Assembly (NCBI RefSeq): GCF_049852125.1
Contig: NZ_CP187532.1
Span: forward strand, 1,240,001 to 1,304,000
Direction of reading: 5' to 3'
Source: Senimuribacter sp049852125
GTDB taxonomy: Bacteria; Bacillota; Clostridia; Peptostreptococcales; Anaerovoracaceae
Length of the DNA: 64,000 nt
Position numbers and translations under genes: made by a program. Below, in pieces: positions 33,467 to 49,890 of this stretch; positions within the stretch are counted from its first letter, which is position 1, and each line of letters opens with the position of its first letter. The notes under the pieces are model-generated. The model was not told the DNA's origin. It saw only the letters and a list, made by a program, of their open reading frames with translations, and did not search any database.

Positions 33467-33642
33467 CATAACATAGGAAATATCGTTTTCGATATTCCGT
33501 ATGTTTCAACGTATGCTTCGCATATTTTTTCGCGAATTGCATTCGCTTCGCTACCTGTTTCGCCTAGCAGCTCGCATTGCTTGTGGGGCGAAAAGGTAAG
33601 AAAAGTACCTTGCGAAGTGCTGCTTGGAAAGGAAGGAAAATT

Positions 33643-33888
33643 TTGCGTATAGATAAGTTTTTAAAAAATTCAAGATTGATTAAACGGCGGACCGTAGCCA
33701 AAGACGCCTGTGATCAAGAAAGAGTATCCGTCAATGGGAGGGTAGCAAAAGCTGGCACAGAGGTAAGAGTAGGGGATACGATTCATATTGAATTCGGAAA
33801 CAGTTCCATCACTGTCAAGGCCTTGCAACTGACTGAATCATGCCGTAAGGAGGACGCTGCCGGCATGTATGAAATTATAGAAGATTAA
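33643..33888 (+). CDS. rqcP: RqcP (YabO) S4-domain protein
   Basis: The 81-residue protein is a minimal S4 RNA-binding domain: R-I-D-K-F-L-K-N-S-R-L-I-K-R-R-T-V-A-K-D-A and V-S-V-N-G-R-V-A-K-A-G-T-E-V-R-V-G-D. In Firmicutes RqcP acts with RqcH in ribosome quality control, stabilising the P-site tRNA during C-terminal alanine tailing. The start is TTG at 33643, six bases after GGAAAGGAAGG. The frame is open upstream, but that part reads as low-complexity leader. Synteny after mazG and hup agrees. The yabP/yabQ/divIC genes that often follow are not here. Confidence 0.92.
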   Translation: MRIDKFLKNSRLIKRRTVAKDACDQERVSVNGRVAKAGTEVRVGDTIHIEFGNSSITVKALQLTESCRKEDAAGMYEIIED

Positions 33889-33928
33889 AAAGGGCAGAAC
33901 TTAGTCTCACGACTAAGCCGCCCTTTTC
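33889..33928. terminator. Bidirectional terminator
   Basis: AAAAGGGC and CTTAGTC on the left pair with GACTAAG and GCCCTTTT on the right around a TCAC loop. A and T tracts on both sides let it stop rqcP rightward and the DUF4363 gene leftward. Confidence 0.88.
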
Positions 33929-33930
33929 CT

Positions 33931-34314
33931 TTAAAGAATGTTTTGCCAGGTAATGCTTTCATTTTCATGAAGCGTCTTTAGCTGCTCCGTTAGAGATAGA
34001 AGTTCTCCGCTGCTGTTAGACCTGTCTTCCGCTTTGATATATTTCAGAGTTTTTGCGAATGTCTGATCGGTTTCGTTGATGGATTGGGTATCCAAAAAAA
34101 ACAGAGCTATTCGCCGGTATTCATGCCAGCGTTGATATTCTTGTGAAAAAGCAGTGTTAGCCTTTTCCCAGTCTTCTTGTTCCACAGCTTCCATGATAAA
34201 ACCCTGACAGTGCTGTGTCATCTCCGTAAGCTGCTGATGAGAACTATGAAAAAAGACACCCCATATACTGATTAGGATAGCTAAAGAAAGTATAGAAATC
34301 CATAGAGAACGCAT
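33931..34314 (-). CDS. DUF4363 family protein
   Basis: The 127-residue protein has one N-terminal membrane helix (about residues 4-22, signal-anchor type) and a helical extracytoplasmic domain rich in Q, E and W. This architecture and its place directly after a DUF421 gene fit DUF4363, which is often paired with DUF421 in spore formers. The ATG lies one base after the upstream stop, so the pair is surely co-transcribed. Function is unknown; an envelope or spore role is inferred from the pairing. Confidence 0.75.
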   Translation of the reverse strand: MRSLWISILSLAILISIWGVFFHSSHQQLTEMTQHCQGFIMEAVEQEDWEKANTAFSQEYQRWHEYRRIALFFLDTQSINETDQTFAKTLKYIKAEDRSNSSGELLSLTEQLKTLHENESITWQNIL

Positions 34315-34977
34315 TTATTTCACCTCCCCGGCAAAGCTTTGATCTTCTGGCGGGAATGGGTAGACGTGGAATTGATGTTGTCCATCGTAGAACGCCAGAA
34401 ATACTTTGTTCAGATCTGACAGACCTCGCGAATCCAACATGTGCAGCAAAGTCCGGCGGTCGAGGTGAGCTTTTTCTAAGTTCTCTTCATAGATCGTGCC
34501 GTCACTGACCAATACTAAAGGCAATCTTTCGTGATCCTCTGTTTTGATAATAGACAGTTCCCCATTGGATTCCATAACGGCATATTCAACGTCAGAGAGA
34601 GATGGACAATTGCCGATTCTCAGCTGTTCGAACAATTCATTGACCGTGATGCGCAGACGTTCCATTTCCTTGATATTGATTCGTCCCTTATCTACAATGA
34701 TGCTGGGACGGCCGTTGATTAGATTCTTGAAACCTTCGCTTTTGATGGAAAAGTATGAAAACAACACTTGCAAAAATAGCAGTGTCATGATGGCCACTAC
34801 GCCGTTAATAAGCGATGTAGAAGGTTCATCAATAGGAATAGACGCTAATTCTGCAATCATAAACAGGACGACCATCTGAAAGGTAGACATTTTGGAAAGT
34901 TCAGCTTTGCCCATAACGCGAAGCGCAAAGAGAACCACAACATATAATATGAGCGTTCTGATACATATGATAATCAA
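34315..34977 (-). CDS. DUF421 membrane protein (YetF/YrbG-like)
   Basis: The 220-residue protein has three N-terminal membrane helices (about 4-20, 35-50, 58-78) containing the M-G-K-x-E-L-S-K-M-S motif. A cytoplasmic DUF421 domain follows, with N-G-R-P-S-I-I-V-D-K-G-R-I-N and S-D-V-E-Y-A-V-M-E-S-N-G-E-L-S. YetF-like proteins are membrane-bound, oligomeric and present in spore formers; their biochemical role is unclear. AGGTG precedes the start. It forms a two-gene unit with DUF4363. Confidence 0.9.
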   Translation of the reverse strand: MIIICIRTLILYVVVLFALRVMGKAELSKMSTFQMVVLFMIAELASIPIDEPSTSLINGVVAIMTLLFLQVLFSYFSIKSEGFKNLINGRPSIIVDKGRINIKEMERLRITVNELFEQLRIGNCPSLSDVEYAVMESNGELSIIKTEDHERLPLVLVSDGTIYEENLEKAHLDRRTLLHMLDSRGLSDLNKVFLAFYDGQHQFHVYPFPPEDQSFAGEVK

Positions 34978-35087
34978 AAAAACACCTCCAAAGTAAGTTG
35001 ATACTGCTATTGTGCACGTTGAAGGCTTTGGCTATACTGATATTTATTTTTTATGTAAAGTTTTTACGTAAAAAGAGAGGATTTTTA

Positions 35088-36269
35088 ATGAGAAATAATG
35101 TGGAGATTCACAAATTTAAAGGATTGTATTTTTTGACCTATGCTGCTTTGGGGGTATTGGTTCCTTTGATTGGACAATATCTTAGTTCCATTGGTTTTTC
35201 AGGCACGCAGATCGGAATTGTAACATCTGTAGGCACCGCCGTAGCTATTTTTGCGGCCACCTTTTGGGGTAAAATATATTCAAACAGTGCAGATGGGAGA
35301 AAAGTTGTTGCGCTGCTGTGTGCTACGGCAGCGCTGATGGGAGTTGTAAATACCTTTGTCACGGAGTTTATGGTGTTTGTAATTACCTACGGCATTATGT
35401 ATTTTTTTCAGGGCCCTGTCAACGGATTAACGGATGCTATGGTTCTGGAACATAATCAGGGGAGCTTTGCGCAAATTCGTCTCTTTGGCGCGGTGGGATA
35501 CGCAATAACTGTCTTTACCGGTGGACGTATCGGAGCGGCGTTTGGGCTGCAAAAAATTTTTTACATATATGCTGTGGCGTTCCTTTTCGGTGCGATGGTT
35601 GTTATGCGCATTAGGCAAAGGGCGTCCTGCAAGGATTCCTATGATGCGAAGGGTACGAAAGGAAGGACTCTGAAAAAAGGGAAAGAAACCATTAGCTTTT
35701 CAGAACTGTTGTGTGACAAGAAATCTATACAGTTAATCATCTGTGGGATTTTTGTTATGGGAACGAATGTAGCCAACAATACATATTTTAGCTTTCTTTT
35801 TCGAGATGGCGGAGGAACAGTGGCCGGTGTAGGAACTGTTTTTTTATTAATGGTAGGAAGCGAAGCGCCGTTTATGGCGTTAGCGCCGTGGATTACGAAA
35901 AGGTTTTCTCAGGAAAAGATCATCGTATCGGCAATGATCTTGTCCGCGGTACGGTTTAGCTGGTATGCAACAGGACCTTCATGGCAGATGTTGATGGCGC
36001 TGTTCTTCTTGCAGGGGATGGTTAACGGTATATTATTAGTAGAGTATGTAAAATATCTTTCGGCGGTAGTGGAACCGAAACTGATTGGAATTGCGGTATC
36101 GGCATTTTACGCAGTCAGTTCCAACGGCGGATCTATTCTTTGTAACTTTTTGGGAGGCATCGCCATGGATCACTTTGGTAGCGTAGGCGTGTATGGTTTG
36201 TTTGGCATCTTTAATGCGATTGGAGTGGCACTCTATTTTTTATGGGGATTACATAAGAAAAAAGATTGA
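35088..36269 (+). CDS. Major facilitator superfamily transporter
   Basis: The 393-residue protein has about 12 membrane helices and matches the LacY/NupG/HcaT-like MFS_1_like branch: F-K-G-L-Y-F-L-T-Y-A-A-L-G-V-L-V-P at the start and S-I-G-F-S-G-T-Q-I-G-I in the first loop. The helix 4 region has F-F-Q-G-P-V-N-G-L-T-D-A. The substrate cannot be read; sugars, nucleosides and aromatic acids are known for relatives. ATG 35088 with GAGAGGA is chosen over an upstream in-frame start that would add about 30 hydrophobic residues without a site. It is a single gene; the rRNA promoters start 10 bp after it. Confidence 0.87.
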   Translation: MRNNVEIHKFKGLYFLTYAALGVLVPLIGQYLSSIGFSGTQIGIVTSVGTAVAIFAATFWGKIYSNSADGRKVVALLCATAALMGVVNTFVTEFMVFVITYGIMYFFQGPVNGLTDAMVLEHNQGSFAQIRLFGAVGYAITVFTGGRIGAAFGLQKIFYIYAVAFLFGAMVVMRIRQRASCKDSYDAKGTKGRTLKKGKETISFSELLCDKKSIQLIICGIFVMGTNVANNTYFSFLFRDGGGTVAGVGTVFLLMVGSEAPFMALAPWITKRFSQEKIIVSAMILSAVRFSWYATGPSWQMLMALFFLQGMVNGILLVEYVKYLSAVVEPKLIGIAVSAFYAVSSNGGSILCNFLGGIAMDHFGSVGVYGLFGIFNAIGVALYFLWGLHKKKD

Positions 36270-36278
36270 AAAAAAACA

Positions 36279-36307
36279 TTGACATTGTATTCGTTTAATG
36301 GTATTCT
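36279..36307 (+). promoter_or_regulatory. rRNA operon 1, promoter P1
   Basis: TTGACA (36279-36284), 17 bp, TATTCT (36302-36307). Confidence 0.85.
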
Positions 36308-36396
36308 AGATAAGCTGTCTGGAAGGATTGACAAAATCAAAGCAGTTTGATGACGAAAAGAGTTGAAAAACATTTGAAAAAATGTTAAAAAAGACC

Positions 36397-36425
36397 TTGA
36401 CACAGTCTTTGAAAGATGGTATTAT
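36397..36425 (+). promoter_or_regulatory. rRNA operon 1, promoter P2
   Basis: TTGACA (36397-36402), 17 bp, TATTAT (36420-36425). Both P1 and P2 are followed by ATAAGCTGTCTG, so the initiation region itself is repeated within this leader. Confidence 0.88.
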
Positions 36426-36654
36426 AAATAAGCTGTCTGCGAGAGCGGGCGGCAGCACCTAGAAAACTTCATAGTGTAGAAATTTAGTCAAAAATTTCGA
36501 GCAATCATGAAATTGGTAAGAGATTACCAGTGCGTGAGAGTTCACGACAATTTCTTAAAAAGAACAATAATTCGAAAGAAGAATATTGCAAGAGCGCAAA
36601 GCGTTCAGAGACTTTTAAGATGATTTTACCTTGCGAAAGCAAGTAGAATACCAT

Positions 36655-38176
<1,522 letters not shown>

Positions 38177-38207
38177 AGACGAAAGTTTCTGCACTATGAA
38201 TTTTTAT

Positions 38208-38284
<77 letters not shown>

Positions 38285-38525
38285 TAGCCGAAAGGCTAGA
38301 GAAAGCACCTAGAGAACTGAATAACGTGTATCAAACAAACACAGAGAAGAAATCGAGAAAAGACAGAAGTTAGAGATAACGGAAGGGAAATTCTATGATT
38401 TCAACCGAGAAAACCAGAAGAATTCTTTAATAAAGAGCATGCGAGCGCCGCATGCGACACGAGAGAATTGCGAAGGCTTTTGGCAAAGCTGCAAGGAAGC
38501 AGGGGAGCGAAAAGACGAGCAAGAA

Positions 38526-41415
<2,890 letters not shown>

Positions 41416-41475
41416 AGTGGTTTTCAAAGAGTGAAGTTTAGACACGTTATTCAGGATCAAAGGGGAAAAAAGGAA

Positions 41476-41592
41476 TCTGGTAACAATAGCGGGGAGGATA
41501 CACCTGTTCCCATCTCGAACACAGTAGTTAAGCTCCTAAGCGCCGATGATACTTGGCGGGGGACTGCCTGGGAAAGTAGGTCGTTGCCAGTT
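41476..41592 (+). rRNA. 5S ribosomal RNA, copy 1
   Basis: It starts TCTGGTAACAATAGCGGGGA, contains CCCATCTCGAACACAG and ends GTCGTTGCCAG, with ends that pair. About 117 bases. Confidence 0.93.
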
Positions 41593-41627
41593 TTGTTAAA
41601 TCGGGTTGTGCATAGCAACCCGTTTGT

Positions 41628-41702
41628 GGCTCCATGGTCAAGCGGTCAAGACACCGCCCTTTCACGGCGGTAACCCGAGTTCGATTCTCGGTGGAGTCAC
41701 CA
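41628..41702 (+). tRNA. tRNA-Glu (TTC), copy 1
   Basis: Acceptor GGCTCCA pairs with TGGAGTC, anticodon stem CCGCC/GGCGG, loop with TTC, T arm GAGTTCGATTCTC, encoded CCA. It lies directly after 5S, followed by a terminator in this operon. Confidence 0.96.
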
Positions 41703-41712
41703 GGATAAATAT

Positions 41713-41741
41713 AAAGCATCCAGTAAAACGGATGCTTTTTC
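41713..41741 (+). terminator. Terminator of rRNA operon 1
   Basis: AAAGCATCC pairs with GGATGCTTT around a short loop, then T run. It is absent from operon 2. Confidence 0.88.
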
Positions 41742-41773
41742 ATTGTATTTTGAAAAAAGATTATCGATTTCTA

Positions 41774-41803
41774 TTGACAAAATAGGATAAAGGATGATAC
41801 AAT
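41774..41803 (+). promoter_or_regulatory. rRNA operon 2, promoter P1
   Basis: TTGACA (41774-41779), 18 bp, TACAAT (41798-41803). Confidence 0.8.
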
Positions 41804-41860
41804 TATCAAGCTGTCACATATAAGACATTTATTTTAAAATAAAAAGTTGAGAAATACTTC

Positions 41861-41889
41861 TTGACAAATGTTCCAAGTGATGGTAATAT
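41861..41889 (+). promoter_or_regulatory. rRNA operon 2, promoter P2
   Basis: TTGACA (41861-41866), 17 bp, TAATAT (41884-41889). The 35 bases before the common leader hold a hairpin (CAGTTCTTAAGAACTG, about 41918-41933). Confidence 0.85.
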
Positions 41890-42135
41890 ATTAAATGTTC
41901 GCTGCGGCGAACTAGCACAGTTCTTAAGAACTGTAGCACCTAGAAAACTTCATAGTGTAGAAATTTAGTCAAAAATTTCGAGCAATCATGAAATTGGTAA
42001 GAGATTACCAGTGCGTGAGAGTTCACGACAATTTCTTAAAAAGAACAATAATTCGAAAGAAGAATATTGCAAGAGCGCAAAGCGTTCAGAGACTTTTAAG
42101 ATGATTTTACCTTGCGAAAGCAAGTAGAATACCAT

Positions 42136-43657
<1,522 letters not shown>

Positions 43658-43688
43658 AGACGAAAGTTTCTGCACTATGAATTTTTAT

Positions 43689-43765
<77 letters not shown>

Positions 43766-44006
43766 TAGCCGAAAGGCTAGAGAAAGCACCTAGAGAACTG
43801 AATAACGTGTATCAAACAAACACAGAGAAGAAATCGAGAAAAGACAGAAGTTAGAGATAACGGAAGGGAAATTCTATGATTTCAACCGAGAAAACCAGAA
43901 GAATTCTTTAATAAAGAGCATGCGAGCGCCGCATGCGACACGAGAGAATTGCGAAGGCTTTTGGCAAAGCTGCAAGGAAGCAGGGGAGCGAAAAGACGAG
44001 CAAGAA

Positions 44007-46895
<2,889 letters not shown>

Positions 46896-46955
46896 AGTGG
46901 TTTTCAAAGAGTGAAGTTTAGACACGTTATTCAGGATCAAAGGGGAAAAAAGGAA

Positions 46956-47072
46956 TCTGGTAACAATAGCGGGGAGGATACACCTGTTCCCATCTCGAAC
47001 ACAGTAGTTAAGCTCCTAAGCGCCGATGATACTTGGCGGGGGACTGCCTGGGAAAGTAGGTCGTTGCCAGTT
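46956..47072 (+). rRNA. 5S ribosomal RNA, copy 2
   Basis: Identical to copy 1, offset 5480. Confidence 0.93.
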
Positions 47073-47107
47073 TTGTTAAATCGGGTTGTGCATAGCAACC
47101 CGTTTGT

Positions 47108-47182
47108 GGCTCCATGGTCAAGCGGTCAAGACACCGCCCTTTCACGGCGGTAACCCGAGTTCGATTCTCGGTGGAGTCACCA
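47108..47182 (+). tRNA. tRNA-Glu (TTC), copy 2
   Basis: Identical to the copy at 41628-41702. Confidence 0.96.
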
Positions 47183-47188
47183 GGATAA

Positions 47189-47215
47189 ATGCCGTTATAA
47201 AAACGGCATTTTATA
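47189..47215 (+). terminator. Hairpin between tRNA-Glu and tRNA-Gly
   Basis: ATGCCGTT pairs with AACGGCAT around a short AT loop, followed by TTTATAT. It looks like a weak terminator inside the operon; some transcripts must read through if tRNA-Gly and tRNA-Leu depend on the rRNA promoters, or it may be a processing hairpin. Confidence 0.6.
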
Positions 47216-47216
47216 T

Positions 47217-47291
47217 GCGGAAGTGGCTCAGGGGTAGAGCATCGCCTTGCCAAGGCGAGGGTCGCGAGTTCGAATCTCGTCTTCCGCTCCA
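47217..47291 (+). tRNA. tRNA-Gly (GCC)
   Basis: Acceptor GCGGAAG/CTTCCGC, anticodon stem CGCCT... with loop GCC, T arm GAGTTCGAATCTC, discriminator T and encoded CCA. Confidence 0.96.
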
Positions 47292-47295
47292 ATAT

Positions 47296-47378
47296 GCGCA
47301 ACTGGCGGAACTGGCAGACGCACTAGATTTAGGTTCTAGCGGGAGACCGTGGGGGTTCAAGTCCCTCGTTGCGCACCA
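47296..47378 (+). tRNA. tRNA-Leu (TAG)
   Basis: A class II tRNA of 83 bases with encoded CCA. Acceptor GCGCAAC/GTTGCGC, anticodon stem CTAGA/TCTAG with loop TTTAGGT (anticodon TAG) and a variable arm after it. It starts 4 bases after tRNA-Gly. Confidence 0.95.
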
Positions 47379-47390
47379 GTTTAACTTTTT

Positions 47391-47420
47391 TTGAACGTTG
47401 CTTACAACGTTCTTTTTTAT
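47391..47420 (+). terminator. Terminator of rRNA operon 2
   Basis: GAACGTTG pairs with CAACGTTC around CTTA, followed by T6. Confidence 0.92.
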
Positions 47421-47586
47421 TGCTTTACGTTTTTTTGCATAATTATTTATCTGCTTGTTTTTGAAAAGAGACTTAGAATTTCTAAGCTGTAAATTGTTTT
47501 ATATTCAGAAAATCAATATCCATAAATTTACATTTACAAAAAATCCCTAAAAAGCTACAAAAAAAGACTAAAAATCGACATTGGGG

Positions 47587-47616
47587 TTGACAACATGGAA
47601 ATAAGCTTTTTATAAT
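47587..47616 (+). promoter_or_regulatory. Sigma-A promoter for the putative HTH regulator
   Basis: TTGACA (47587-47592), 18 bp, TATAAT (47611-47616), 58 bp before the ATG. The preceding 47421-47586 is AT-rich with no gene seen. Confidence 0.8.
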
Positions 47617-47674
47617 GGCCATACTCTAAAGCGATATATTTTAGAGGAAAGGAAATAGCGTAAAGAGAGGATGT

Positions 47675-48457
47675 ATGATGAAAAAAGAATCAAGAGATAG
47701 TTTAAAGGATGCCGGATTTATGCATATTGATGAATATGTAAAGAATTCGATTCACGCTGGGAATAATTGCTACAAGCAAGTTTCTGAGTTAAAGCAATAC
47801 CAATTAGCTTCTGATAATTTTCATAAGCCTGGTGGAGATGGATTTTCTTGTATAACTAGTTGCCTTCAGAAATATCTTGATTACAAATTTATTCAAGAAA
47901 ATAATCATTTCAGGTTTGGTGAGAGTTTATTTGATGAAGCAGTAGAAATATGTCAAAGCAGTAAGCTTGATGATAAGTCGCAGTATGAGTATATTGCCAA
48001 CCGGAAAAGATCCTACAATAAGCGGCCGATTATTGAGGGAACACAGGCTGATTTGTACTTTCTTCTAAATCTGGCTGATCAAAGTAATCTTGCGGCAAAT
48101 CGTTGTATTGAATATGTCACTTCGAATAAGCTGCACCTTTCTGCTGTGCTGATTCAAATGATTGAGCGAATTGTAGAAGCAATGGAGCGAGATGAGATCG
48201 ATCGTCGTCATATCTATGCAGAAATTATTAGAAAAACGTATATGGATAAAAATTTCGCTATTCGTGAAGTAGCAGAAGTTTATTCATATTTGGAATTGAC
48301 GAAACGCACATATTATCGTCTTAGAAACGAGGCAATATCTTTAATTTCTCAGACTATGTTTGGAGTTTTAGCGGGAGAACATGGTCTGGCGGACTTGTAT
48401 ATTCGAGATAGGGAAATTATATTACCTGAATTGAAAAGAAAGAAAAATGGCACTTGA
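47675..48457 (+). CDS. Putative transcriptional regulator with C-terminal helix-turn-helix
   Basis: The 260-residue soluble protein is not one I can name. Its C-terminal third (about 185-245) has Y-A-E-I-I-R-K-T-Y-M-D-K-N-F-A-I-R-E-V-A, then L-T-K-R-T-Y-Y-R-L-R-N-E-A-I. This looks like the sigma-70 region-4/ArpU-type helix-turn-helix found in phage and sporulation-associated regulators. The N-terminal part is hydrophilic. GAGAGG precedes the start. It has its own consensus promoter and terminator and lies 282 bp upstream of the surface-protein genes, so it may control them; that link is positional only. Confidence 0.55.
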   Translation: MMKKESRDSLKDAGFMHIDEYVKNSIHAGNNCYKQVSELKQYQLASDNFHKPGGDGFSCITSCLQKYLDYKFIQENNHFRFGESLFDEAVEICQSSKLDDKSQYEYIANRKRSYNKRPIIEGTQADLYFLLNLADQSNLAANRCIEYVTSNKLHLSAVLIQMIERIVEAMERDEIDRRHIYAEIIRKTYMDKNFAIREVAEVYSYLELTKRTYYRLRNEAISLISQTMFGVLAGEHGLADLYIRDREIILPELKRKKNGT

Positions 48458-48552
48458 CAGTGAATGTGATATATGATAATATATTACTGTAAAAAAATAT
48501 AAATTTTTACAATTTATCCTTTCAAAGAAGCTATATAGCTTCAAACTACTTG

Positions 48553-48587
48553 AATGGCGTATCCTTGTGATACGCCATTTGTATTTA
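48553..48587 (+). terminator. Hairpin terminator after the putative regulator
   Basis: AATGGCGTATC (48553-48563) pairs perfectly with GATACGCCATT (48569-48579) around a short loop, then TGTATTT. Confidence 0.8.
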
Positions 48588-48603
48588 TAGAGATGGAATA
48601 TCT

Positions 48604-48729
48604 ATGCAATGTACAAAAATTGAAATAGATAAAACTCCTTTCCTTGGACGGCAGCAGCTGAATTGTTTTATTTCAGCTGCTGCCGATGGAAATAAGGAAG
48701 TTATCATCGCAGAAAACATTATTAAGTAA
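48604..48729 (+). CDS. Possible 41-aa leader ORF containing a long hairpin
   Basis: ATG 48604 opens a 41-codon frame (M-Q-C-T-K-I-E-I-D-K) that stops at 48727-48729, 10 bases before the next gene's start. Inside it, a 14-base arm at 48649-48662 pairs perfectly with 48672-48685. No strong ribosome-binding site precedes the ATG, so it may be untranslated leader instead. The hairpin has no T tract after it. Confidence 0.3.
   Translation: MQCTKIEIDKTPFLGRQQLNCFISAAADGNKEVIIAENIIK
48649..48685 (+). promoter_or_regulatory. Long perfect hairpin in the surface-operon leader
   Basis: The arms CGGCAGCAGCTGAA and TTCAGCTGCTGCCG (14 bp, no mismatch) enclose a 9-base AT loop. It ends 54 bases before the Fn3-like gene. 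Strength and place suggest RNA-level control or a binding site for a dimeric regulator. Confidence 0.6.
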
Positions 48730-48739
48730 AGGAGTACAT

Positions 48740-49819
48740 ATGAAAAAGGTATTTAGATTGTTTATAATGATTATAATGGTGGTTGGCGTACATTGTTTTG
48801 TTTATGAAGACGTTCTGGGAATAGAAGCAACGCCAGAAATAAAACCACCGGATATTAGGGTTGTGAGTATGAGTCTTTCAAAGATAAAAGTAACATGGAA
48901 ATCCATAGCTGATGTAGATGGGTACGAAGTATATCGTGCAACAAAAAAGATGGGCAGGTATATTTTGGTGAAAAAAATTCATAATCCCGAAAGAAACAGC
49001 TATATCAATACTGACAGAATTCCTGGAAAAAGATATTACTATAAAGTTCGTGGATACAAAAAATTTGGAGAAAAAATATATTATACTCCGTATTCCGTTA
49101 TGAAATCATCATACGGACGGCCGGAAAAGACATTTATTTCTTCAATTATTATTCCTTATTATCAGTATGGAAAAGCAAAAAGAGTAACAGAAAAATATGG
49201 TCAAGATACAGTAGTTCGATATATATGGGATATTTCATCGAACAGAAGGTCTAAAAAGTTTACGGTAAAGTGGAATGGTATATCAGAAGCATCGGGCTAT
49301 CAATTATATATGCGATCAAAAGGCAAACGTAGGTGGATGAATGTTGGAGAATATAGAGGTACGGTAGCAAAAGGAATATCATTTGATGGTACAAAAGAAT
49401 ATGAGTTTAAAATCCGTGCTTATACAGAGATCCATGGAAAAAGGATTTACGGATTATTTTCGCCAATTACCGCGTATGAGTTTGCCTGGAACAAATCTGA
49501 TATCAAACGGTATATGGAGAATGTTATTGAGGGAGAGGGATATGCGGTAGCAGATACATATTTTGATTCAGAACTGGATTCTGAAATTGTGCAGGTATTA
49601 ACACCGGAAAATGCTGGATGGAGCTTTTTGTGGCCGGTACAATTAAGCCGGTATTGGTCCTTTGAGTACGCTACGAAATTTATGCTGTGGCAGTATCTGA
49701 TGGAAATACATGAATACAGGCAAAGTTATTGTGCCTTTGTGCGGGATATGCATGATTTCAATGGGAATCAGAAGTTTAAACGGCCGCTGTATTGCGAAGT
49801 ATATCTATTGAGATTTTAA
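48740..49819 (+). CDS. Secreted protein with two fibronectin type III-like domains
   Basis: The 359-residue protein has a Sec signal peptide (about 1-28: M-K-K-V-F-R-L-F followed by a hydrophobic run). Two Fn3-like beta-sandwiches follow. The first is about residues 38-130, with I-K-V-T-W-K-S-I-A-D-V-D-G-Y-E-V-Y-R and Y-Y-K-V-R-G-Y. The second is about 165-250, with F-T-V-K-W-N-G-I-S-E-A-S-G-Y-Q-L-Y-M-R. The C-terminal ~100 residues are aromatic and unassigned. No cell-wall anchor is visible. ATG 48740 is chosen for AAAGGAG 6 bases upstream, skipping an in-frame start 54 bases earlier. A terminator lies between it and the giant adhesin, so the two may be differentially expressed. Confidence 0.7.
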   Translation: MKKVFRLFIMIIMVVGVHCFVYEDVLGIEATPEIKPPDIRVVSMSLSKIKVTWKSIADVDGYEVYRATKKMGRYILVKKIHNPERNSYINTDRIPGKRYYYKVRGYKKFGEKIYYTPYSVMKSSYGRPEKTFISSIIIPYYQYGKAKRVTEKYGQDTVVRYIWDISSNRRSKKFTVKWNGISEASGYQLYMRSKGKRRWMNVGEYRGTVAKGISFDGTKEYEFKIRAYTEIHGKRIYGLFSPITAYEFAWNKSDIKRYMENVIEGEGYAVADTYFDSELDSEIVQVLTPENAGWSFLWPVQLSRYWSFEYATKFMLWQYLMEIHEYRQSYCAFVRDMHDFNGNQKFKRPLYCEVYLLRF

Positions 49820-49830
49820 TTATGTATGCA

Positions 49831-49858
49831 AGACACATTTCAAGATGTGTCTTTTTAT
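49831..49858 (+). terminator. Terminator or attenuator before the adhesin
   Basis: AGACACAT (49831-49838) pairs with ATGTGTCT (49844-49851), followed by T4. It sits in the 71-bp gap between two co-directional surface genes. Confidence 0.8.
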
Positions 49859-49890
49859 ATAGATTTAAATATGTTGATGGAGGGAAAGTT

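Noticed and set aside
33577..33642. Longer N-terminus for the RqcP gene
   Set aside because: The extension reads as basic low-complexity sequence, lies over the ribosome-binding site for TTG 33643 and is not part of the S4 domain.
48604..48739. A c-di-GMP or other known riboswitch before the surface genes
   Set aside because: Apart from one long hairpin, none of the conserved riboswitch core sequences I know are present.
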